From Dicyema japonicum (lineage: Eukaryota > Dicyemida > Rhombozoa > Dicyemidae), in the NCBI GenBank assembly GCA_011109175.1, contig RDEW01000013.1:165476-229475 (forward strand): DNA of 64,000 nucleotides, read 5' to 3'. Below the pieces are notes generated by a model. It was not told the origin of the DNA and did not search any database. It was given only the letters and a program-made list of their open reading frames with translations. A program made the translations under genes and the position numbers. The first letter of the stretch is position 1. Each line of letters starts with the position of its first letter. Of the stretch, positions 1-10,569 are shown one piece after another.

Positions 1-996
1 CATTACGGATACGTTTCTTTGATTCAGAATTTTGGTTTCTGCGAATGAAACCAAATATTACTTTCTTTCCATGATCTTTTTGAATCCACGTGCAAATGGG
101 TTATTTTCTATTTTCAAATGGACAATCTAAAAAGAATCAATTAAACTTATTAATGTCAATTATAATAAATTGCTTTGACATTTCAAAGTCTTCGCTAAAA
201 TCAAAGCTTTTCGCTAAGTTGTTGGCTCACCTTGGGGTTCTGGTAGGCTGTTACTGCAATGAACTCTGTAATGGGAAGAAGAACTTTTCTGTAGGGGACA
301 AAGGGACTCTGAGTCGAGTGTTTGACCACGTGTACTCTAAGACAGTACTTTCTCATTGAAATTACAGATATCTAATATATTATTTGCTATATACAAGTCC
401 ATATTTACGTCTGAGGCTGTTGGTGAGTTTCAGTTTGTTGAAGTTGATGGAGGTCTTCTCCCAGTGTTCCAGTTTGGCGGGGACTCAATGCTCCAGGTTA
501 TGTCATTTTTTATCCCCTCTTCATTGGAACCTGCTGAAAAGTTGAGAGTTTGCCATCCACCTTCGTCAGGGACATATTTATATCGATGATCCCCCATTTG
601 TACAACGTCCACCCCGAATGAATAGTACTCGTTTGTATTTAAACATGTCGATTCAATTTTGATTGAAATAGGCGGGAAAATTCGTCTACAAATTACCCCA
701 ATTAACTCAATTAAGTAATATTAACCTAATAATTGCTGCACATATTAAATTTAATAGTTTTAGTACCTCCCATTTTTTGTGACAATCATCTCATTCACAT
801 GCTCGTTGAACTGTTCCCACACGTGCTGATTCGTCAAAGTTATTTGTATATTTTTCATATTTGTGTCATTTTCATTATCATTCGCACAGTGATTGACATA
901 AGAACTGTAAAACTCGTTTTGGGAGGTTGCAATCATTTTCATGGCAGGGTCCATTCCAAAACAGCCAGTTGCTAGAATTTTGAGATTTCTGCGCAT
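1..996 (-). CDS. T-box transcription factor, C-terminus beyond window
   Basis: Sequence-specific nuclear transcription factor of the T-box family. Read from the first ATG at 996, five complete exons and part of a sixth keep one frame: 996-767, 685-531, 483-395, 371-231, 126-62, 38-1. Introns are 81, 47, 23, 104 and 23 nt. T-box landmarks in order: an opening segment with HVWEQF and EMIVTKNGRRIFPP; a segment with DHRYKY; then HWEKT, KLTN, RKYCLRVHVV; the diagnostic EFIAVTAYQNPK; and LKIENNPFARGF, the helix that enters the DNA minor groove in known family structures. The loop between DHRYKY and HWEKT is shorter than usual if the 47-nt intron is real. I cannot tell Brachyury from Tbx subfamilies. 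The N-terminal extension before the domain is about 50 residues. The C-terminal regulatory part lies outside the window. Confidence 0.87.
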
Positions 997-1660
997 TGCA
1001 CCGTTGATATTAACGAATATTCATGCTTCCATCAATAACACTTAACTTTCATTAACAATCCATCATTTCAGTTCTACGTTCAAGAAATTGCAAAAATCTG
1101 TCAAAAATCAAATTACCAAATAAAAGCTGTGGTTATATCAGATTCAACACACAAGCGGGGAGTAATAAAATGACAATTATTCACAGTTTTAGAGAATACC
1201 TGCAAATATCTTAGACGACTCGGATAATTAATGTTCACTAATTTGCTGGGACACTCAAAAAACTTACTCAAAAATTAATAAAATTAAGTGTTTTCCATTT
1301 CTAAGTATTTTTAATCTTATTTGGAGTAGTTTCAAATTAGTTTACAGAAAATTACAATTCCAAGACAAATCAGGCTTCAGCAGCCAAGGACAGTGACCTT
1401 CACTATGCCAGTCCCAGGCGCTGGGAACCGCATCTCGGAAGTAAATCCAATTTGGTAGCTTGAAACTTTGTGGACTGACTAATAGTCCACAGATTCATTT
1501 TTAACTAAGGCCATTTGTTTGAGAATTTTATTTGATTACTGTGAGCATGGGGTAATTCCTAACCCTTCAAAGTGATAGTATTCGACAGCCATTTCCTGAT
1601 GAATATTATAATAAATTGATTTTGTCTACACTTCACCATTTAAAGGAATATTTAATAAAT
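997..1660. other. no gene recognised
   Basis: AT-rich sequence upstream of the T-box gene. It presumably carries that gene's promoter, but I see no recognisable element. A slightly GC-richer patch near 1,375-1,480 has no coding match I can name. Confidence 0.4.
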
Positions 1661-1724
1661 TTAGTTTACACAGATATCCTTATTTTCATGAACAAATGAG
1701 GCCCTCCGAGTTCTGCACAGATCC

Positions 1725-1803
1725 ACCTGTCGGATCTCTGGCTTTGACGTTTCGCTAGCCACCGGTTTCTTTCACTAAAGGGACCGGAAATGAATAAATA
1801 GAG
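1725..1803 (+). repeat. dispersed repeat family A, copy 1
   Basis: The core runs from GGATCTCTGG through GCTAGCCACCGGTTTC to AAGGGACCGG and ends in an A-rich ATGAATAAATA tail. The same core recurs at 2,535 and 13,080 (plus), 41,745 (plus, tail end only), and 7,735 and 63,755 (minus). Its short length, constant 3' side and TAAA/TGAA-like tail suggest a SINE or the 3' end of a LINE. Confidence 0.7.
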
Positions 1804-1860
1804 TCTGTAGTCCTGGTACTCCCTCTCTTGACTGTGGGGAAATACACTCAAATAACCAAC
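1798..1860 (-). pseudogene. RLE-retroelement C-terminal scrap
   Basis: Minus-strand translation gives RWLFECISPQSREG, resembling the conserved end (WLFERISLxxVRGN) of the PHD-RT-RLE retroelements seen elsewhere in this window. It abuts repeat family A. Very short, so tentative. Confidence 0.35.
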
Positions 1861-3395
1861 GTTTAAGGAGGGCGAGAGGTCATTCGATATTCTCCCAGTA
1901 TAACTACAAGATTAATTGAATAAAATACATTTTCTTAAAAATTGTTTACTGGGTTTTCAATTTAAGGAATCCACAATATTTTTGAATTTATCCTTTTTCC
2001 CGCCTCCTTAATAACTTTTTCGTGACCTGTATAACAAATTGTCTAATTAGATTCAATAAAAAGTCTCATTCAATTGAAATTGTATTTTTTTCATCAAAAT
2101 TTATTATTTAAATTCCGCATAAATTATAATTTGATTAAGTCTTCATTTGAATGCTGTGTTGTACAAGAAATCTCGTCTCTTTCCCATAGCAACTTGTAAT
2201 TTTTATTTTATTTTTCTTTGTTGTTTTCGTGTCATTTTTATTTCGTTGGAAAACAGTCTGTCAAAAATTGAAGTTATTATCTCACTCACGTGAACCTTAT
2301 TTAGACGTCGAGTTAGCAGTGGCCACTGGATTGTGGGATGAAATGCAAAAGTTTTAAGATTCCCTTCGATTAAGACTGAATCCCATGGGAATATTCGAAT
2401 GAGTCCTTAGAAAATAGGTTTCCTTTCGATTAGGAGTTTCAGAGTAATCATGTACTAACATCTTGACTATCATGAAGCACTAAATGCAATATTTGGTGGT
2501 TGGGAACATTTCTCGGCATTGCACTGAATACTGATCTCTATGAGCGTTTTGGTTGTTACGTTTTTTGTTAGCCACAGGTTTCCTTCACAGAAGGGTAAAT
2601 AAATAACTTTGCTTGTCATATCTCACCTGTCTCTCTACAGATATCTATATTTACCAACAATCAAATGCAGTGCCTCAAGACAGATAATTCACTTTATCCC
2701 TACTACCTCTTCACCATTTACTGTATAAGAATAGATCATCCACCTGAGATTATGCCTATCTTAGTTCCCCGTTAAGTCTGACGTCAAAGAATCGAAGGTA
2801 TATCAGGCAACTGAAATTCTTTAAGATCACCTCACCAACTGAAGCATATTCTACTGCCGCTAAGCAAGTGATTTAATTTTGTCTAATTAAGTGATATTAC
2901 ATAAAATATTAATTTCTGATTTATTAATGATATAAAATTAATTATAATAATTTTTCATTAACAATTAAAATAACGTGATTCTCTTGGGTTAATTGTCGTT
3001 AATTTTACGCACGAGTGGGAAATGGGGGATCTTCTATAAAATGATAAAGCCGGGGGTATTATTGATATTATCAATTTTTGGAGTCAACGTGTTTTAATCG
3101 AAATTATTTGTGATGCTTGTAGTATTTATACCATGACTCAAACATGTATTAGGTTTTCACATGGATCGCCACCTACGCTGTAGTTAACTGACCCAATCTC
3201 TTACTCTTATCATGAACTATAATACAGGTTCCTTGGTTGTGGCCACAGGATGAGCGCAGAGCTACTGTTCCAAAATTTATTTATCTTGTGACTTGGAGTA
3301 AAGTCAACCTTTCGAAAGCAAACGGTTGTCCAGTTAAACATAAATGAAGTCTAAGGGAGTGTCCCGACATATATTCCATCTACCTCATCCTATCT
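1861..3395. other. no gene recognised; one family A repeat inside
   Basis: AT-rich and stop-dense in all frames. The only structure I can name is a second, diverged copy of dispersed repeat family A at about 2,535-2,600 (plus), ending GGGTAAATAAATAA. Confidence 0.45.
2535..2600 (+). repeat. dispersed repeat family A, copy 2
   Basis: Contains the GTTAGCCACAGGTTTCCTTCAC core and a GGGTAAATAAATAA tail, matching the copies at 1,725 and 13,080. Confidence 0.6.
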
Positions 3396-3399
3396 GATC

Positions 3400-4373
3400 A
3401 ACTTCACACCAGACCTCTATCCTTTTCTCGATGTGTTATTACTTGTGGAAACTTCAACATCCATCATCCTCCTTGTTAGCTTCCAACAATTATCAAGATT
3501 ATGTGTGACATCGACGGCATGGTTGTTCTAAACAAGCCACACCTACACGCTGGTTGTGTCTCCCGTCCTTGATATGGCATCTTCTCTACCTACTCTTTCT
3601 GACGCTCCTACTTGCTAGGATGTCATTTCTGATCTTCCAACGGATCAACCCGATAACAATCATCAACAAAGTGTATTCTCATAAACTTCCTTTAACATCA
3701 TCAACACATCTCTACAGTTCTTTTACTGATTCCATTATTACATCTTTCTTGAATAGCGAACTGTGGTCTTCATTTCTTTTCTGAGATCACTGAGCTGTCC
3801 TGGGACCGTCGAAGGATAAAGTTAATGTGAGCTGGTGATTGAAGAATCAAATCTCCTTCGTGGAATGAGTTATACTAAACCTTATCTACCGTTTGTCGAA
3901 TCCCAATACTGGTTTGGTTCTCTTCACAACTCGTCTGGAAATCCTTACCCAATTCACTGATTACTATGACAATCATGAACCTCCATCGATATCACATCCA
4001 TCAATATCAACAAAGTCTTCATCGAGACACGTTCTGAACAAAGAGATCGTCACCACTGAGATCCTTGCGTTGGATGGGTGTCAACGACCTCAATTCACAT
4101 CCTACCAAGTCGTCCTTGGGGCTCCTCACAACGGACCTGGACCTTGAACCAAATTTGTAGCTAAATGGTACCCTTGTCAAATGAAAAAATAAGTACTCCG
4201 CTTTTGATCACCTCCTGTTTTTCTCCAAACACGTCACACACATTTGTCACAAGTCCCATAAGTTTAACATACGGGCTGCCACTTCTTTTGGCCAGAACAA
4301 GGAAGGTACAACAATGAACTATCCCATTTCTGCATGGGTAAGTTGTATCTCTAACAATCCTCGAGAAAATCAA
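3400..4373 (+). pseudogene. Jockey/CR1-like LINE remnant
   Basis: Interrupted plus-strand frames resemble an APE-type non-LTR retrotransposon. Near 3,450-3,560 a stretch reads NIHHPP...DGMVVLNKPTPTRW, like the DFNxHHP...GMxxLNxxxPTR part of the endonuclease. Near 4,180-4,350 (frame-shifted) a stretch reads FDHLLFFSKHV, like the LGVTFDxxLxFxxHV motif just after the RT domain. The copy at 8,130-8,965 shows the same motif. Internal sequence is deleted and frameshifted, so it is inactive. Confidence 0.5.
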
Positions 4374-4554
4374 GAAGATTTAGACACCTTCCTTACATCA
4401 TAACCACATGCTTATCTTACATTCAAGCTGATCACCTTCATTGGGAATAAATGATTCTTTTATCCTTACCATCAATCAATTTTTTTTGGTAAAATCTGAT
4501 ATTTTATAAATGTTTTTATAAAAATTTTAAATAATTAAGCTTTATTAATAAAAT

Positions 4555-5140
4555 TTAAAAGTGAAAACTAATAAATGTAACAATGGTCGTACTCAAAAAA
4601 ACAACACCAAGAACGATTAAAAATACTTTTTTTAAATTCCAAAAATCATCCTTGTTTTTGCTATACTTGTGATAAAATGCGTTCTAAAATAAACAAAGTT
4701 TTTACCCATCCACCACTGTCGTCGATCCACGGCATCAAATTCTTTTCAATATAACCGGATAGGGAGTCGATCATTATCTTGACAAACACTGCTTGATTAT
4801 TTTTGCATTTTCTCCTCAGAAAATAATAGAAAAAAGCGTAACAAATAACAATCTTATTCCAACTGTGGGGACCAACTGCGAAAACGTCTTCAATGATAGA
4901 CCTAAAGATGGTCCCAACGTCATTATTGTTTGAAAGGGATTCCTCCTGTTCTTTAATGGCTTGACTTTTCATCATTGCACGGAATAAAAATCTCTGCTCT
5001 TCTATTATTTCAAGTATGAGTTTGTGCATGAGCTGACTTGTCTTGAATTCATTTTTAATTCTATAGCCAACAGCAGCATGCATAACATTAGATGTGATAA
5101 TTCTAAAATCCTCTACCACGTGGTCAGTCATTACAATCAC
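4555..5140 (-). CDS. Bcl-2 family apoptosis regulator with C-terminal membrane anchor
   Basis: Two exons, 5,140-4,706 and 4,683-4,555, separated by a 22-nt intron, give 187 residues. A BH1-like segment (about residues 84-103, DVFAVGPHSWNKIVICYAFF) is followed by the typical hydrophobic helix. BH2 (residues 138-148) reads WIDDSGGWNAF; the intron falls exactly between GGW and NAF. The last 22 or so residues (VFLIVLGVVFLSTTIVTF) form a tail anchor for the outer mitochondrial or ER membrane. BH1 has SWNK where most members have NWGR. I cannot point to a convincing BH3 or BH4, so pro- versus anti-apoptotic role is open; a multi-BH fold with BH1 and BH2 is usual for pro-survival and Bax-like proteins alike. 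A minus-strand AATAAA lies a few bases past the stop. An earlier non-ATG or upstream exon is possible. Confidence 0.85.
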
Positions 5141-5510
5141 TAAATACGTTAAAATTATATATAATCATAATATTGACGTCAGGTCATTGATTGGGAAAGA
5201 ATCTAATTAATGATTTATACATATTGCTCTCATGCCAACTTAATATTTACAAATTCAACATAATTCGCACTGTTGCCCAAGTCTTGGTATATATTTTTAA
5301 TAAATTTTAGATATAAAAAGCTTTTACTCAGCTCCCTCGGTGGGAGGAATCCTCTACAAGCATCACGTCTATCAATATTCGCCATTATGGGTACTCTTCT
5401 TTGGAGTAAGGAAAAGAGGGTCATTTCTGGATCCAGGCCAGACACTGAAGCTTTCCTAAGTTAGGTATATCCCATGACGCCTAGGAAGTGAAAAAATACA
5501 GAGAAGAACG
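5141..5510. other. spacer between Bcl-2-like gene and tRNA-like sequence
   Basis: A minus-strand open frame of about 70 codons lies at 5,230-5,445, but I see no homology or splice context for it and do not call it a gene. The upstream control region of the Bcl-2-like gene should lie here. Confidence 0.4.
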
Positions 5511-5514
5511 GAAC

Positions 5515-5586
5515 CAAGTAGGTAGCGGCGTGGGAATCTAACTCACATCATCGGGATGGGAGTGACAGCACCAACGGCTAAGGTAC
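5515..5586 (-). repeat. tRNA-like remnant (possible SINE head)
   Basis: The minus strand contains an A-box-like CTTAGCCGTTGG and, about 35 nt on, a B-box-like GAGTTAGATTCCC. Stems do not close into a good cloverleaf, so this is a tRNA pseudogene or a tRNA-derived SINE head rather than a working tRNA. A similar arrangement is at 46,540. Confidence 0.35.
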
Positions 5587-5663
5587 TTAGAATAACTCAT
5601 CAAAACATATTTAATTCATTTTTTTCAAATTTTGCAATATAAATTAAAATATTTTATTTAAAT

Positions 5664-6154
5664 TCATTTTCTGTTAAAACGTGTTTTCCCGCGCATTTCA
5701 GATGGAAGTTCAACCAATCCTGGAAATAGTACCTGTCTGTAGCATTCACATATACATTGGCGCGGATGATTTAATCCAAAATGAGACCAAACGTGCTCTT
5801 TAGTAATATCTGGCTCTTTCACCTTATTGAGTTCAAATAGACACAAGAAATGATTGTGAATCTCCTCAGAATCCATTCCATATACCTCCACAACAATGTC
5901 ATCATTAAAAGCGGTTATTAAATGAATATTCGGCACGTGGCAACGATTCTGTTGAATTATTATTTGTAAATGTGGGTTCTTGTACTGTATTTGAGGAAGT
6001 CGCCAAAATATAAAATCCTTAGTCCTGGTGTTTTCACTTGACTGACTTCATTTACAATCATATTGGTGATGGATTCGTGGATTAACAATTTTCCCTTTTC
6101 TAAATAGGATTTTGTTCTTCTTAGCGCGTACTTTCCTCCAATTAAGTAACTCAT
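5664..6154 (-). CDS. MRPS25: mitochondrial small-subunit ribosomal protein mS25
   Basis: Component of the mitochondrial small ribosomal subunit. The start at 6,154 gives MSYLIGGKYALRRTKSYL, matching the family's N-terminal RRTxxYL block. Then come an HESITNMI segment, LPQIQYKNPHLQI (the IQYKNP signature), and near the end HFGLNHPRQCICE and LVELPSEMRGK, close to the family's C-terminal PLPKEMRGK. A change of frame is needed near 6,037-6,050. Either a 14-nt GT...AG intron is removed there, giving 158 residues in one frame, or there is a one-base frameshift. Typical family length is about 170, so the product looks complete. No other intron is needed. Confidence 0.85.
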
Positions 6155-6784
6155 CCACAACCAAGTTATAATTATTTTTTTGAATTTTTAAAATATTAAA
6201 AATATTCTTAATTTAGATGTTTTATTTATTGTCGTATTTAAAAATTAATTATCCCTTGGTGGAATTACCGGGATGGCGCGATTTTCAGGGATTAGAAAAG
6301 TCCTTATTGTCTGTGGTTAGAATCTCGCTGCTGTACATCTGAAGGTTCCATTCATCTACTATGCCTTAGTTCGACGAATGACGTTGCCATCAGTGAATAC
6401 TTCACCGTGGAACCTATTATGACTCACACGTAGCAAAAAGAAAGAAGTGTGGAACATCATGTAGCTATGAGCAACATGATCTACGTCCTATATGTGGTTG
6501 TGTGGATTCGAGAGAATAACATCATTGCTGTTGTGTGTCATGTGATTAATTAGTTGGTTCGATTTATTGTCACGATCTTTGTTTTCCCAATAAATCATTA
6601 AGGAGCTTTTCTAATTGGATTATTACTTATCTTCATGGACGTTTAAGGCTAAACGATTGGTCCTCCAATTTTAGTTTTTGAAATCAATAAAATAAAAATA
6701 TTATTCGCACGCTATAGATCGTGACAAACATGCGTAACACGGAAAATCAAATTACTAGTTTCCTTCTTCCATTTTTGTGACTTT
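6155..6784. other. no gene recognised
   Basis: AT-rich intergenic sequence upstream of mS25. Nothing recognisable on either strand. Confidence 0.45.
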
Positions 6785-6960
6785 TTCCATGTTCCGTACC
6801 CTGTCAGGTTCCTCGTCGCTGGGGCGTCTCCCGATTTTTTAAGAGCTTCATCAGGGACGGTCGGTAGCGTTGTCCTTGGCCGACCACGGAAACGCGAGGC
6901 GTCCAGAACAAAGTACTCCTCCGTGGCTAAGTTCGCGCTGACTATTTGATCTCGCTCTCA
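6785..6960 (-). pseudogene. APE-LINE C-terminal fragment
   Basis: The minus strand reads EEYFVLDASRFRGRPRTTLP then TVPDEALKK. The other LINE copies in the window have MEDYFASCEKPFRGRPRSTLP (32.3 kb) and MEDYYTSNVKRFLGRPRKSLP (63.5 kb) at the same place, shortly before the C-terminus. A short, 5'-truncated piece. Confidence 0.65.
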
Positions 6961-7589
6961 ATCCTGTGGTGGAATGACTACTCAGTCAGGTTACCGTATG
7001 ACTCTTAGATTGACTTTTTCTTAAATTAGTAAATTTACTTTTTTAAATAATAAATAATGTCAAAAATAATAAGATGACCCCAGTATTCCCTAGGACAACT
7101 GCGGTGAATCTCCACGTTCTCTTAAAGTTCTTTGTGCTTTTCAGTACCTATTCCGTTCCTCCTTGAGTGGTATTTGAGAACTGACCTCTTATACTTGGGA
7201 TTTGCTTCTTTAACGGTTGAATCGATATGCTTCTCATTGGAAAGTCTGAGAAAACAGGATCCACTAAAAGTTTGAAGAAAATAGCAGAGTAATTGATGAT
7301 GGAGGGAAGTAGGCGTATTCAACCGGCGGTTTTTAGAAGCTTGTTGTAGAAGATAACTGCACATTCAAGTGACGGTCGATTGCAGGAGATGAATATTGTA
7401 CATTAGATTCAGTCTCCACAGGCCTTTGCCCCCAAATTTTTAGATCCTGATATGTTTACGGTTCAGGGCAATGATCAAGGTTTCCTTTAACCTTCGATCA
7501 GTAGAAAAGACTTTACATGACATGAAATTATTCCATAGACCAAGGGTAAAACCAAACTAACAAATCCTGTGATCTTCCACGTTCCAGGC
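6961..7589. other. no gene recognised
   Basis: Contains a minus-strand open frame of 80 codons at 7,122-7,364 with no motif I recognise. Otherwise featureless. Confidence 0.4.
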
Positions 7590-7690
7590 GTTCGCAGATA
7601 AGCTTAGGTATATGTCAGAAATCGTCGTCAGGGAGCGAAATATTCTCCTGGTGGAATGAAGAAGTGGATCCTTTTGAATACAATTCCCCA
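7590..7690 (-). repeat. dispersed repeat family B, partial copy
   Basis: The minus strand contains CAAAAGGATCCACTTCTTC and CCACCAGGAGAATATTTCG, matching the family B copies at 42,030 and 15,430. Confidence 0.55.
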
Positions 7691-7734
7691 TAAGAATGTA
7701 AAATCCAAATTGTGTGAACCAAGCATTACTCATC

Positions 7735-7832
7735 ATTTATTTACCCCCAGTCTCTTCAACTGAAACAAGCCAGTGGCTAGCAGAAAAGTAACCATATCAA
7801 GCAGATGCTCCCAGAGATCCGTCATGTAAATC
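7735..7832 (-). repeat. dispersed repeat family A, minus copy
   Basis: On the minus strand GGATCTCTGGGAGCATCTGC leads to GCTAGCCACTGGCTTG and then to CTGGGGGTAAATAAATG, the family A core plus tail. Confidence 0.65.
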
Positions 7833-7949
7833 AGGTGCGGCGTAAAAATCGAAGGCAAATCAGTCAAGAGAAAAGGTGGTTTATAGATACATCGAGAAAG
7901 AAGTTAATAACTTTTACCGACTGTAACAGAAACAGTTCTCCCAATGTCA

Positions 7950-8125
7950 TACAAGTCCATCCAGAACCAGCATGAAAGATAGAAGACGTCCATTCCCTGA
8001 AATTGTGAGAATCCTTCCAGTGGAATAGGGGAGAACAAGTGATCCTTTTGCGTGCCATCCTGGCACTGGGCGTCACCTGAGACAGGTAGATAAAGCGACA
8101 TCACTCTATTGGAAAAGGGAAGAGG
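7950..8125 (-). repeat. dispersed repeat family B copy
   Basis: Minus-strand consensus pieces seen here and in the copies at 12,661 and 40,260: GGCACGCAAAAGGATCA, CACAATT...AGGGAATGGACG, TCTTCTATCTTTCATGCTGG and TTCTGGATGGACTTG. No open frame is conserved between copies, so it is non-coding and SINE-like. Confidence 0.65.
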
Positions 8126-8129
8126 AACA

Positions 8130-8965
8130 TTATTATTATTACTATTACCCCCAGGATCACTGGGTCAAAGAGAAAGAAATAAAAGTTCTCATCTAACTAA
8201 GTGATCCCAGACCGACAAAGGTGAGGACGAATCCGGCGGGGTCGAGAATCCTGAACAGCTCTTCTCATTGGACATGGCATCGGCTTAAAATTTCTGTATG
8301 ATTGTAGATAATTCGATAGTATTTGGAATAGAGGGCAGCTCGGTAGAACAGCCTCTTTTAATAGTTTGTTCAATTAAAAAGTTTTCAATGAATTGGATAT
8401 TGTGATCTGGTCCAATTAACCTTATTGCAGTCTCCTCGATTGCAGATAATTTCAATGTGGAAGATCGTGACATTTGCATTGCCCATGAAGGACTTGCATA
8501 CGTCATCGTTGGTCGGATAAATTGTTTGTAAATCGTGGCAAGGATCCCAGTTTGATCTCTAAGTGTTTTTGAGAGCACTTTTAAAATTCTCATTTTTTTC
8601 AGAGCAGAAGTTACTCTGTTTTCAACATGCCGGATAAAGGTGAGTCCCTGATCAAAGGTTACTCCCAGAATCTTCGGTGTTTTGTTAATAGAGATAGCTT
8701 CGTTCTTCATAAAGACTTTTGGTTCGATACAGAGCTGTCTCTTGTAGGTGGTAAACAGTGTGACAAAGGACTTTGCTGCTGATGTGTCAAGTCTCCGCTT
8801 CGAGAGCCATAGTTCCAAGTTGTCGAGCATTTGTTGAGCCAACTGAGTCGCTGATTGAATGCTTCTGTTCTTGGAAGCAAGAATGATATCGTCGGCATAG
8901 GAGAGGATTAGACAGTTTTCATTACAGGTTTGTGGCATGTCGTTTATGTAGAGATTGAAGAGTTG
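8130..8965 (-). pseudogene. Jockey/CR1-like LINE, 5'-truncated RT and 3' end
   Basis: The minus strand carries a continuous RT C-terminal half: LFNLYINDMP, LSYADDIILA (the YADD catalytic box), LGVTFDQGLTF and a thumb region to the end near 8,285. About 150 nt of 3' UTR follow, ending CCCAGTGATCCTGGGGGTAA and a run of TAATAATAAT. The same 3' UTR is found alone at 23,236-23,395. The fingers domain and any endonuclease are missing, as expected of a 5'-truncated insertion. It lies just upstream of the TTC29-like gene and is transcriptionally opposed to it. Confidence 0.8.
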
Positions 8966-9047
8966 TAATGTAAATAAATTCACAAGGAACCATAATTTGT
9001 AATATATATTCAAATAAATAATTAAATAATTGTTACATAGAAACTGA

Positions 9048-10464
9048 ATGTCAGTGCAACTTCCTGGAATAAATTCAGCGGGCAAACACATTCCAAGTTA
9101 CCAATCCAACTTCCAACAGTGTTTTGTTTGCTTGACCCAAACACCCGTCCCTGACATGCAGGCATCTAAAATTGTGATGCTGAAACAAAAGGACAGGGAG
9201 AGGATACTCAACGAAAAAGAAATTAACGAGTACAAATTATCGAGTACTTTTAAGATATCAAAATACTAAAATTCAGACAATTCTAATACAAATCTTGGAG
9301 GAGGGTTTTGGAGAGCATACTGCGAGCTGTACGCTCTATGGATCTCCCATCAAGACAATCCAATCTTTGAGGATATCACAGAATTACATGTAATAATGAA
9401 CCATCTTATTAAGGCTGAGAAGTCGAATAGGGAAGGTCGGGACATTTTCATTTTTAGAGGACATAAGCGAGGAATATGACGCCTTCTACTGTCTGGCCTG
9501 TCATTTTCGAGTTTATGGTAACTTGGACTTCCAAGAACTCTTCTTTCACCACTGCTTAGAACTGGCAAAGTTAATGTCGAATGAGTCACGTGAAAAAATA
9601 TCGAAATGCCACTGTGACGTGGGTCTAACATTGAGGAATAAAAGTATCTTGTTTCCCCAACTTAGACGAGTATGAGTCCGCCATAACTGAGTTCGAACTG
9701 GGGTACGATATTCTGTCAGGAATCGAGGAATTCCAGGATAATATCACATATAAGGAGATTTGCGAAAATATAGCAACGACGAGATATGAAGTAGCTCAAC
9801 AACTGCGAGAAAAGGGGGGAAACTTCGATGTTTGTCGAGATTACTTAAAAAAATCCGTGGAAAAGGCAAAAGAAAGTAAAATAAAAATAATTTAGGCAAA
9901 AATTTGACTCTCCACTCATACATGGTCTACAAACTGGCTAAGGTCCTACTGGACTGTTGTGAGCCGAAGGAAGCGTTGTCTGTAATGGTCGATGAGTAAT
10001 CCCAGCTTCTGAATGAGAGAATAAAGTACCGAGATCATACAAACGACTTGAAGGGGATCAGCAAGTGCTACGAGGCCATATCTGAGGCTTATAAACAGTA
10101 AGAGTGGAGCTATAAGGCAGGCTGGACAACTTTGAAAAAAGTCTCCAAAATCTGGAGATATATACTCAGCTGGCAAACAGAAGCAGTGACAACAAAGCAA
10201 TTGCCAAAGCCTGCTATAAATTGGGGATTGTGTATAACGTCATGGTGGAACTAACTAATTTAAGTTTAGGGGGCAAATTCCAAGGCAGTGGAGTATTTGA
10301 ATCAGGCATATAATGCTGCTCGGAACATTAACTCCCCAAAATTGCTGCAGGATATAAAAGTATACAAGGGGGTTGCCTTGGGGAATAAAATGCTTAACCA
10401 AGTAACCAATGGAATTTGCAGTAATAACCTGTTCTCGTGGAAAAACACGAGGACTTTTGACTGA
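9048..10464 (+). CDS. TTC29: TTC29-like tetratricopeptide protein (ciliary dynein-arm factor)
   Basis: Eight exons give one 415-residue frame: 9,048-9,243; 9,277-9,435; 9,458-9,643; 9,666-9,875; 9,896-9,981; 10,006-10,097; 10,121-10,244; 10,270-10,464. Introns are 33, 22, 22, 20, 24, 23 and 25 nt. Family features in order: FWRAYCELYALWISHQD; ELFFHHCLELAKLM; TPR helices including YESAITEFELGYDIL, KAYNAARN-type repeats and SKCYEAISEAYK; then the characteristic end VYKGVALGNKML...LFSWKNTR. TTC29 is established as an axonemal protein needed for outer dynein arm assembly in motile cilia and flagella, so this gene suggests a ciliated organism. Skipping the 24-nt intron at 9,982 would leave an in-frame TAA. 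The ATG at 9,048 lies about 80 bp from the LINE fragment, so the promoter must be very short or inside the LINE. Confidence 0.87.
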
Positions 10465-10569
10465 CCTTTTTAATAAAACTAATTATTAACTACATTTAGC
10501 CGGCGCTATGGTCTTTGAGTTAAGTTTTATGAATAGTGGGCACGTTTATTTTGTTGGGGATACTAAGAG

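Noticed and set aside
760-975. Overlapping open frames on both strands at the start of the window
   Set aside because: The minus strand carries T-box exon 1 in a consistent spliced frame; the plus-strand frame is its antisense shadow.
5230-5464. Gene in overlapping frames between the Bcl-2-like gene and mS25
   Set aside because: Frames exist on both strands with no recognisable domain and no splice partners.
5515-5586. Functional tRNA gene
   Set aside because: Box B-like sequence is present, but acceptor, D and anticodon stems do not pair; only a tRNA-like remnant can be supported.
9982-10005. TTC29 as a pseudogene because of an in-frame TAA
   Set aside because: The stop lies inside a 24-nt GT...AG segment whose removal restores alignment of the TPR region without gaps.
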